30,849 nucleotides of DNA from an uncultured Bacilli bacterium (GTDB taxonomy: Bacteria; Bacillota_I; Bacilli_A; RF39; UBA660): contig CAKOTD010000017.1 in the NCBI GenBank assembly GCA_934120015.1, forward strand, positions 1 to 30,849, read 5' to 3'. Both the position numbers and the translations under genes were made by a program. Positions within the stretch are counted from its first letter, which is position 1. Every line of letters begins with the position of its first letter. Shown in pieces: positions 25,091-30,849 of the stretch. The notes below the pieces were generated by a model. That model saw nothing but the letters and a program-made list of their open reading frames with translations. It did not search any database and was not told where the DNA came from.

Positions 25091-26179
25091 ATGATAAATG
25101 AAATTAAAACTTTTGAGGAAAGAAAACAAGAATTAGTTAAAATAGGTAAGGAAAAGGGGATAATTACTTATGAAATATTAGCTAATAGTTTAAAAGGCTT
25201 AGAACTTGATGCTGATGCTTTAGATGAATTGTATAATTTATTTAATGAAAATAATATTGTTGTTGTTTCTGATGAAGATTCTGATGAAGAACCTGATGGA
25301 GATGGAAATAAACTCTTACTTGATGATAATATATTAACAAAAGATTTAACTATTAATGACCCTGTTAGAATGTATTTAAAAGAAATTGGTCAAATTAAAC
25401 TTTTAACTTTAGAAGAAGAATCTGCTCTTGCTGATCGTATCCTTGCTGGTGATGAGAGTGCTAAGACTACACTTGCTGAAGCAAATTTACGTTTAGTAGT
25501 TAGTATTGCTAAAAGATATGTTGGTAGAGGAATGTTATTTTTGGATCTAATCCAAGAAGGAAATATTGGGCTTATGAAAGCTGTCGAAAAATTTGATGTT
25601 TCAAAGGGATACAAGTTTTCTACATATGCAACTTGGTGGATTAGACAAGCTATTACTAGAGCTATTGCAGATCAAGCAAGAACTATAAGAGTTCCTGTTC
25701 ATATGGTTGAAACTATTAATAAATTGGCTCGTGTTCAAAGACAACTAACACTTGAACTTAATCGTGAACCATCTGAAGAGGAGCTAGCTAAAAAGATTGG
25801 TATGTCTGTTGAAAAAATAAGAGAGGTTTATAAGATTGCTCAAGAACCTGTTAGTTTAGAAACTCCTATTGGTGAAGAGGATGATTCACATTTAGGTGAT
25901 TTTATTAAAGATGAAAGAAATATGAGCCCTGAAGAATATGCTACTAATGAGATGTTAAAGATGGAAATTAGCAATGTTCTATTAACTCTTACGGAGAGAG
26001 AAGAAAAGGTAATTAGGCTAAGATTTGGACTTGAAGATGGTAAATCAAGAACACTTGAAGAAGTTGGACAAAAATTTGGTGTTACGCGTGAAAGAATTAG
26101 ACAAATAGAAGCAAAAGCTTTAAGAAAATTACGTCATCCATCAAGATCACGCAAATTAAAAGATTATATGGGTGATTAA
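25091..26179 (+). CDS. rpoD: Primary sigma factor RpoD/SigA
   Basis: Housekeeping sigma subunit of RNA polymerase. 362 residues, close to the size of SigA in Bacillus relatives: a short region 1.1, an acidic linker (SDEDSDEEPDGDG), region 1.2 (DPVRMYLKEIG), region 2 with LDLIQEGNIGLMKAVEKFD and KFSTYATWWIRQAITRAI for -10 recognition, region 3, and region 4 with LTEREEKVIRLRFGL and GVTRERIRQIEAKALRKLR for -35 recognition. Its sequence fits the TTGACA/TATAAT promoters seen in the window. The conserved Arg in VIRLRFG is encoded by AGG, so AGG is read as Arg here. trmK overlaps or closely follows its stop. Confidence 0.98.
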   Translation: MINEIKTFEERKQELVKIGKEKGIITYEILANSLKGLELDADALDELYNLFNENNIVVVSDEDSDEEPDGDGNKLLLDDNILTKDLTINDPVRMYLKEIGQIKLLTLEEESALADRILAGDESAKTTLAEANLRLVVSIAKRYVGRGMLFLDLIQEGNIGLMKAVEKFDVSKGYKFSTYATWWIRQAITRAIADQARTIRVPVHMVETINKLARVQRQLTLELNREPSEEELAKKIGMSVEKIREVYKIAQEPVSLETPIGEEDDSHLGDFIKDERNMSPEEYATNEMLKMEISNVLLTLTEREEKVIRLRFGLEDGKSRTLEEVGQKFGVTRERIRQIEAKALRKLRHPSRSRKLKDYMGD

Positions 26180-26180
26180 T

Positions 26181-26843
26181 TTGAATCTTTCAAAGAGACT
26201 ATTTATTATTAGTAGTTTAATTGAGGATAATAGTAATGTTATTGATATAGGTTGTGATCATGCTTTATTAGATATTTATTTAACGAATAACAGAAAAAAT
26301 ATAACTTGTACTGCAGTTGATATTAATGAAAATGCTTTGAAAGTTGCTAGAAGTAATATAAAAAGAAATAAATTGGAAAATAAAATTAAAACAATTAAAA
26401 GTGATGGACTTTTGAATGTTGATGTATCTAATAATTGTATAATTGTAATTTCTGGTATGGGTACTGGTACAATAAAACATATATTAAATTGTAAAAAGAG
26501 TATGTGTGCAAAACAAATAATAATTCAATCTAATAATCAGCTATATGAACTTCGAAAGTTTATGACAACTAGAGGATATGTTATTTCTTGTGAGTATACG
26601 GTTGAAGATAAAAATAAGTATTATGTTATTATTTCTTTTATAAAAGGAAATAATAAATATAAAAAGGATGAATTATTATATGGACCTTTCATTACTAAAA
26701 ATGAAAATGGTATTCATAATGATTATTTGAAACACTTGTTAAAAAAAGAAAGAAAAATTTATGACAAAATGCCTAATAAACATTTAATCTTGAAACTAAA
26801 AAAATATTATTCATTAAAAAAAATAATGGGCTACATTAAATAA
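26181..26843 (+). CDS. trmK: tRNA (adenine-22-N1)-methyltransferase TrmK
   Basis: SAM-dependent enzyme that methylates A22 in the D-loop of certain tRNAs. Class I methyltransferase fold: LSKRLFIISSLI at the start; VIDIGCDHALLDIYL for the SAM glycine loop; TAVDINENALKVARSNI for the ribose-binding acidic residue; ISGMGTGTIKHIL as the family-specific loop; and IIQSNNQLYELRKFM. A C-terminal coiled helical domain follows (about 160-220). The TTG at 26181 gives the usual MNLSKRL beginning with GGGTGA 5 nt upstream; an in-frame GTG at 26172 that overlaps rpoD is possible. The dnaG-rpoD-trmK order is as in Bacillus relatives. Its 3' end overlaps yqfQ by 8 bp. Confidence 0.92.
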   Translation: MNLSKRLFIISSLIEDNSNVIDIGCDHALLDIYLTNNRKNITCTAVDINENALKVARSNIKRNKLENKIKTIKSDGLLNVDVSNNCIIVISGMGTGTIKHILNCKKSMCAKQIIIQSNNQLYELRKFMTTRGYVISCEYTVEDKNKYYVIISFIKGNNKYKKDELLYGPFITKNENGIHNDYLKHLLKKERKIYDKMPNKHLILKLKKYYSLKKIMGYIK

Positions 26844-27213
26844 AAAATGTTGGACCATTATTTTTTTCTGAATTATTCTCTATAGTTTCATTCTCTATAG
26901 TTTCGTTTTCTGCAGCACTATTATTGGTTGCACCTGTATTATTATTTTTAGTGTTTGAATTTGCCTTAGGTGAGTCTGTCTTTTTAAATTCATTCATAAC
27001 TTTAAAAATTGTTTTGGCATTTTTTACAACTGGTGAAACTTGCTTTATGACTGGTATTGCTTGATTTATAACTCCTAATGTTTTTTGTGTTCCTGAAATT
27101 ATTGATCCTAAGCTAAATCTTCCTCCACTTCCAAATAGACTTCTAAAAAGTCCTATTTTTGTTTCAGGCATAGAGTAGGGAATAAAACTATAATAAGGGT
27201 TATAAAAATTCAT
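26836..27213 (-). CDS. yqfQ: YqfQ/VrrA-like protein
   Basis: Protein of 125 residues. The conserved core (about 21-72) reads GLFRSLFGSGG, then LGSIISGTQKTLGVINQAIPVIKQVSPVVKNA, the pattern of YqfQ (VrrA) proteins, whose role is unknown. The C-terminal 45 residues are low-complexity, rich in Asn, Glu and Thr, and contain a tandem ENETI/ENETI repeat. ATG 27213 has AAAGGAA about 7 nt upstream; a longer frame from 27246 lacks this. YqfQ stands near trmK in Bacillus too, so this is conserved neighbourhood. It is convergent with trmK and overlaps it by 8 bp. Confidence 0.82.
   Translation of the reverse strand: MNFYNPYYSFIPYSMPETKIGLFRSLFGSGGRFSLGSIISGTQKTLGVINQAIPVIKQVSPVVKNAKTIFKVMNEFKKTDSPKANSNTKNNNTGATNNSAAENETIENETIENNSEKNNGPTFFI
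26875..26904 (-). repeat. Two perfect 15-bp tandem repeats in yqfQ
   Basis: Two identical units (26875-26889 and 26890-26904), each encoding five residues of the acidic tail. Because 15 is divisible by three, changes in copy number would keep the frame. Confidence 0.9.
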
Positions 27214-27259
27214 AATTATATTCCTTTCTAAAATATTATATGACAATTATAAAAAATGT

Positions 27260-27287
27260 TTTACAAAATTAAAATATGTGTTATAAT
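27260..27287 (+). promoter_or_regulatory. Promoter of the pilus-platform/prepilin-peptidase operon
   Basis: TTTACA (27260-27265), a 16-bp spacer and TATAAT (27282-27287), 37 bp upstream of the start codon. Close to vegetative consensus. Confidence 0.65.
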
Positions 27288-27324
27288 AATATGTAGAATA
27301 GGAAGTATATAAAGGGGCCTTTTT

Positions 27325-29646
27325 ATGAAGTCAAAAGAAAATAGAAAGAATAACTTGTTTATAAATATATTGAAATTCCCAAAATATATATTTTTAGGAA
27401 TTTATTTTGTTGTGCTTACAATTTTTAAAATTATTATTTCTGTTCCTAAAAATTTTATATATGGGATTCTATTTATTTTTTCTTTCCCCTTTAGAAGGAA
27501 AGCTTATAATGATAAAAAAATTATTGAAAGAAATTTTGATGGTAATGTTATAAATGATCAAGATGCAATTGATAATATTTTTAATGATAAGAAAAAGAAA
27601 ACTATTTCTGCTAAAAAAAACAATCAAAGAATTTTAATAAAAAAGGAAAAGAAAGAAAAGGAAAAAGCGGAAAGATTAGCTAAAAAAAATGAAAAGAAAC
27701 AAGCAAGAAGAGAAAAAATAGAGGCTAAAAAAGAAAAGAAAAATGAAATACTTAGAAAGAAGAAAGAAAAAAAACTAGATAAAATAAATAAACAAAGACT
27801 TTTGAAAGAAGAAAAAAACAAAAAAAATAAAGAAAATGTAGATAAAATTACAGAAGAAAGAAAACAAACAGAAGAAAAAATTAAGACTATAGATAAAGAA
27901 ACAGAAGATTTTGAGAATGAAAAAAATAAAAAAGCTGATACTATGGCTGTACTTGAAAATATAATAAATGAAGATAATAAGGAACCAGAAGTATTAGAAT
28001 TTGAAAATAATAGTCAAAAATTAACTGAGAAACAAAAGAAAAAGAAAATTGAAGCACAGACAAGGCAAGAAAAAAGACGACTAGCAAAAGAAAAGAAAGC
28101 AGAGGCTAAATTAAGAAGACAGCAAAAAATAGAGGAAAAGAAAGCGTTAAAGGAAAAAGCAAAACTAGATAAAAAGGAAGCAGAACTTGCTAAAAAAAGA
28201 AAAAATGAAGATTATATTAGTGATAAATATGCAGAAGTAAAGAAAAAAAGAAGCTTAATGTCCGTTTTGAAATCTATAAATAATTTGCCTGAAATTATTA
28301 AAAATAAAATAAAGGGATCTTATGAAAATAGTTTGCTATATAAAAATGCAAAGAATAAAAGAGATAAGAATCATCAAGTATTATTAATTAATTTTGATGG
28401 TGAAGATGCTATTAAAAGTGAAGAAAAGCAAGTTTATGAATATACAGGTAAAAATGCTGAAGGAAAGATTGTTAAAGATTATTTTCCGGCTTATTCCAGA
28501 GTTGAAGTTCATTCGTTTTTACTTAGTGAAGGATTTGAAGTATACAGTATAAAAACTTCAAAATTAATTAATTTCTTACATAGGTCTTCTGCAAGTATTA
28601 ATACAAAATTTAAAACAAAAGATTTATTGTTTTTTCTAACTCAATTATCTACATATATTAAAGCTGGTATTCCATTGGTTGAATCATTAAAGATTTTGTC
28701 TAGGCAATTTAAGAGAAAGGGATATCAAAAAATATTTAGATCACTGATATATAATCTTACTATTGGTGATAGTTTTAGTATAGCTATGGAAAAGCAGGGT
28801 AACGCATTTCCTAAATTGCTTGTTAATATGATTAAAGCCTCTGAAATGACTGGTGAACTTCCAGAGGCTTTAGATGATATGGCTGAATATTATACTCAAG
28901 CTGAAAAAACTCGTAAACAGATGATTACAGCACTTACTTATCCTACAATTGTATTTGTTTTTGCTTTGGGTGTTATAACTTTTATTATGCTTTATGTTGT
29001 TCCAAAATTTGTTGATATTTATAACTCGATGGATGAAGCAGCAATCCCAGAATTTACAGTATTTGTTTTAAATGTTAGTTATTTTTTACAGGATTATGCA
29101 TTATATATTTTTGCTGGATTGGTTGCACTTATAATTGCTAATATTTTTGCTTATAAAAAAATCAAGGCTTTTAGATTTGCTGTTCAGTGGGTTGCAATGC
29201 ATCTACCTATAGTTAAGGACATTATTATTTATAATGAAGTGACTATGTTTACTAAGACTTTTAGTTCGTTACTGGCTCATAATGTATTCATAACTGATAC
29301 TCTTGAAATATTAAGCAAAATAACTAATAATGAAATCTATAAAATGCTTGTTAAAAATACTGCTGCAAACCTTGAAAGAGGAGAGAAAATATCAACGGCA
29401 TATAAAGATCAATGGGCATTCCCTATACCTGCCTATGAAATGATTGTTACAGGAGAAAGAACTGGTCAATTACCTGAAATGATGTCAAAGGTATCTACAT
29501 ATTATCAGGAGTTGCATGAAAATACTGTATCAAGAATAAAGGCATTCGTTGAACCAATATTGATTGTTGGGTTAACTGTTGTTGTAGGATTTATTGTACT
29601 TGCTATTGTAATTCCAATGTTTAATATGTATAATCAAGTTATATAG
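27325..29646 (+). CDS. Type II secretion/type IV pilus platform protein (PilC/ComGB-like) with long charged N-terminal extension
   Basis: Inner-membrane platform protein on which the pilus or pseudopilus is built. Residues 371-773 are a complete PilC-type unit: YEYTGKNAEGKIVKDYF (371-387) as the usual N-terminal PilC piece; a first GspF domain (about 430-560) with FFLTQLSTYIKAGIPLVESL and KASEMTGELPEAL; and a second (about 630-765) with FTKTFSSLLAHNVFITDTLE and IVTGERTGQLPEMM. Residues 1-370 are extra. They hold two hydrophobic stretches (12-40, 44-56), then about 220 residues of Lys/Glu/Arg-rich coiled coil. The usual family length is about 400 residues. AGGGG is 6-8 nt before the ATG. Prepilin peptidase follows after 10 bp. 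Confidence 0.9.
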   Translation: MKSKENRKNNLFINILKFPKYIFLGIYFVVLTIFKIIISVPKNFIYGILFIFSFPFRRKAYNDKKIIERNFDGNVINDQDAIDNIFNDKKKKTISAKKNNQRILIKKEKKEKEKAERLAKKNEKKQARREKIEAKKEKKNEILRKKKEKKLDKINKQRLLKEEKNKKNKENVDKITEERKQTEEKIKTIDKETEDFENEKNKKADTMAVLENIINEDNKEPEVLEFENNSQKLTEKQKKKKIEAQTRQEKRRLAKEKKAEAKLRRQQKIEEKKALKEKAKLDKKEAELAKKRKNEDYISDKYAEVKKKRSLMSVLKSINNLPEIIKNKIKGSYENSLLYKNAKNKRDKNHQVLLINFDGEDAIKSEEKQVYEYTGKNAEGKIVKDYFPAYSRVEVHSFLLSEGFEVYSIKTSKLINFLHRSSASINTKFKTKDLLFFLTQLSTYIKAGIPLVESLKILSRQFKRKGYQKIFRSLIYNLTIGDSFSIAMEKQGNAFPKLLVNMIKASEMTGELPEALDDMAEYYTQAEKTRKQMITALTYPTIVFVFALGVITFIMLYVVPKFVDIYNSMDEAAIPEFTVFVLNVSYFLQDYALYIFAGLVALIIANIFAYKKIKAFRFAVQWVAMHLPIVKDIIIYNEVTMFTKTFSSLLAHNVFITDTLEILSKITNNEIYKMLVKNTAANLERGEKISTAYKDQWAFPIPAYEMIVTGERTGQLPEMMSKVSTYYQELHENTVSRIKAFVEPILIVGLTVVVGFIVLAIVIPMFNMYNQVI

Positions 29647-29656
29647 GAGTGTTGTT

Positions 29657-30421
29657 ATGGATTTGTACTATGCAATTGTATTATTTGTTTTTGGGATAAC
29701 TTTGGGATCATTTTATAATGTTGTTGGCTATAGATTGCCTAATGGGCAATCTATAGTTAAACCTTCATCACATTGTCCAAATTGTAATCATAAGCTTAAA
29801 GCTTATGAGTTGATTCCAATTTTATCTTTCATATTTCTTGGGAGAAAATGTTCGAATTGTAAACAAAAAATATCATGGTTTTATGCAATATTTGAATTTG
29901 CAACAGGAATTTTGTTTGTAATATCATACTTTGTATTTGGAATGTCATTTGAATTGTTACTTGCTGTTACATTTATTTCTATACTTTTGATTATAATTAT
30001 AAGTGATTATTTTTATATGATAATTCCTGATGAAGTTTTAATTTTTGGATTAATTACCATATCTATAGAAATACTTTTGATTAATAATTTTAATTTTGGG
30101 GTATTATTTAATTCTTATTTAAGTGGAATTATATGTTTTTTATTAATGTATGCTTTGAAATTATTTGGTGATTTTGCGTTTAAAAAGGAATCAATGGGTG
30201 GCGGAGATATTAAACTTATGTTTTTAATAGGAATGGTTTTAAATTGGAAGATTGGTATTGTGACTATATTTTTATCAGCTTTTATAGCTCTTCCTGTTGC
30301 CATTTTTATTTTATTATTAAAAAAAGACCATATTCTTCCGTATGGGCCTTTCCTTAGTATAGCTGCTATATTGTTGTTCTTAAGTAAATTTAATATAGAA
30401 TGGTTAATTAATTTATTTTAA
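29657..30421 (+). CDS. Type IV prepilin peptidase (PilD/ComC family)
   Basis: Membrane aspartic protease that cuts the leader from prepilins and methylates the new N-terminus. 254 residues. The N-terminal cytoplasmic domain has the zinc site Cys40-x2-Cys43 and Cys65-x2-Cys68. The two catalytic aspartates are Asp117 (IISDYFYMIIPDE) and Asp184 (GGGDIKLMF, the GxGD motif). About seven further membrane helices. AGGAGTG precedes the ATG. It follows the platform protein gene and would serve the competence pilus that feeds ComEA and ComEC. Its 3' end overlaps the convergent DUF192 gene by 4 bp. Confidence 0.94.
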   Translation: MDLYYAIVLFVFGITLGSFYNVVGYRLPNGQSIVKPSSHCPNCNHKLKAYELIPILSFIFLGRKCSNCKQKISWFYAIFEFATGILFVISYFVFGMSFELLLAVTFISILLIIIISDYFYMIIPDEVLIFGLITISIEILLINNFNFGVLFNSYLSGIICFLLMYALKLFGDFAFKKESMGGGDIKLMFLIGMVLNWKIGIVTIFLSAFIALPVAIFILLLKKDHILPYGPFLSIAAILLFLSKFNIEWLINLF

Positions 30422-30735
30422 ATTATGGTTACTTTGGTATAAGTTTTACTAGTTATTATACCTTTGTCAAATTCATAAATATAAAAGGCATTTGGTGCTT
30501 TTTTTATTATATGATTTGGCTTTAAATCATAAATTATCTTGATTATTTTATTTTGTTTATCGGTTACAATAACATCAATATTTTTATACATAAAAAAAGT
30601 ATGGATTTGTTTACAATTGGGAAAACAATATATATTTTGCCTGTTTTTTCTCTCAAACATCATTCCTTTAAGTCTAGCAAAAAAGGTAGTGCAATATTTG
30701 ATATTTTTTTCTTTAATATATAACATATTATCCAT
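30418..30735 (-). CDS. DUF192 family protein
   Basis: Small beta-rich protein of 105 residues. The family pattern is present: FFARLKGMMFERK at 18-30 (the usual Arg-x2-Gly-Met-Met), QIHTFFMYKNIDVIVTDKQNKI at 43-64 (His-Thr-Phe-Phe-Met and Asp-Val), and a C-terminal FYIYEFDKG (about 85-93), where relatives have Glu-Leu-x-x-Gly. Members are often exported in other bacteria, but no signal peptide is visible here. Function is unknown. Two cysteines (37, 41) are close together. It is read from a good promoter on the minus strand and is convergent with prepilin peptidase. Confidence 0.85.
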   Translation of the reverse strand: MDNMLYIKEKNIKYCTTFFARLKGMMFERKNRQNIYCFPNCKQIHTFFMYKNIDVIVTDKQNKIIKIIYDLKPNHIIKKAPNAFYIYEFDKGIITSKTYTKVTII

Positions 30736-30750
30736 AAAATCACCAATAAT

Positions 30751-30778
30751 AATATAACATAATAAAAAGTATTGTCAA
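30751..30778 (-). promoter_or_regulatory. Promoter of the DUF192 gene
   Basis: On the minus strand: TTGACA (30778-30773), a 16-bp spacer and TATATT (30756-30751) with a TG at the extended -10 position. It lies next to the repeat-like window edge. Confidence 0.7.
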
Positions 30779-30791
30779 TAATTTAGGAAAA

Positions 30792-30849
30792 TGTCTCAAA
30801 AAATTTTAAACATTAACGGGAAAATATTCTCGTTTTTGTTTGTAATTTT
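30792..30849. mobile_element. Possible inner edge of an insertion element (right window end)
   Basis: From 30792 the plus strand reads TGTCTCAA, and further in it carries TTAACGGGAAAATATTCTCG (30814-30833). The left edge read on the minus strand shows TGTCTTAA and then TTAAC-TTGCGAAAATGTCTCAACG. A 13-base stretch, GAAAATGTCTCAA (30787-30799), is the exact reverse complement of 24-36. This is the layout expected when two copies of one insertion element flank the window. Confidence 0.35.

Noticed and set aside
25091..26179. AGG reassigned from Arg, as reported for some uncultivated Bacilli
   Set aside because: The conserved Arg of sigma region 4 (VIRLRFG) is encoded by AGG, so AGG is read as Arg.
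1..30849. CRISPR array, tRNA or rRNA genes
   Set aside because: No regularly spaced repeats, no cloverleaf-like GC-rich stretches and no rRNA-like conserved segments were seen on either strand.

Overview
The window is a strongly AT-rich stretch of a walled, Gram-positive-type bacterium, most likely an uncultivated member of the Bacilli (Firmicutes). The reasons are AGGAGG-type ribosome binding sites, TTGACA/TATAAT promoters, a dnaG-rpoD-trmK-yqfQ block like that of Bacillus relatives, an LCP protein, a sortase-type sorting signal, a YjcZ-like peptide and ComEA/ComEC. I name no species. All 31 genes I call end in TAA (25) or TAG (6), none in TGA.

Layout. 1-56 and 30792-30849 look like the inner edges of a repeated insertion element, which may be why the sequence stops there. 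103-2029: a strong promoter drives two surface proteins, one Ig-like with an NPKTG anchor and one leucine-rich with a dockerin-like end. They converge on peptide deformylase (2063-2611, minus). 2763-14278: one long plus-strand polysaccharide operon. It holds a priming phosphoglycosyltransferase, a YerB-like DUF3048 lipoprotein, four glycosyltransferases, an O-acetyltransferase, a Wzy-like polymerase, a Wzx-like flippase, a dTDP-L-rhamnose 4-epimerase-type enzyme and an LCP ligase, and it ends at a clear terminator. The parts form a Wzx/Wzy pathway: prime on undecaprenyl phosphate, build the repeat unit, flip, polymerise, attach to peptidoglycan. 14335-15802: a membrane acyltransferase and a VanZ-like protein, convergent with a hidden 57-residue YjcZ-like peptide (15816-15989, minus). 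16129-17289: a SEDS peptidoglycan polymerase (FtsW/RodA).

17382-20034 is comEA-comEC, the DNA-uptake channel. Directly behind it lies a DUF1016/YhcG PDDEXK nuclease gene (20048-20935), and then about 740 bp without an intact gene except a 40-residue membrane peptide. This stretch holds two decayed copies of the 3' end of comEC. The first shares a perfect 45-bp direct repeat with the intact comEC/yhcG junction; the second is more diverged. The nuclease gene is therefore bracketed by comEC ends, the most unusual structure in the window. A two-hairpin leader with an intrinsic terminator precedes the 40-residue peptide.

21801-26843: a DUF6512 membrane protein diverges from uvsE (UV endonuclease), followed by the housekeeping run dnaG, rpoD and trmK, convergent with yqfQ. 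27325-30421: a PilC/ComGB-type pilus platform protein with a very long charged N-terminal extension, then prepilin peptidase, convergent with a DUF192 protein. With comEA/comEC these point to natural transformation, although the pilus ATPase and pilin genes are not in this window.
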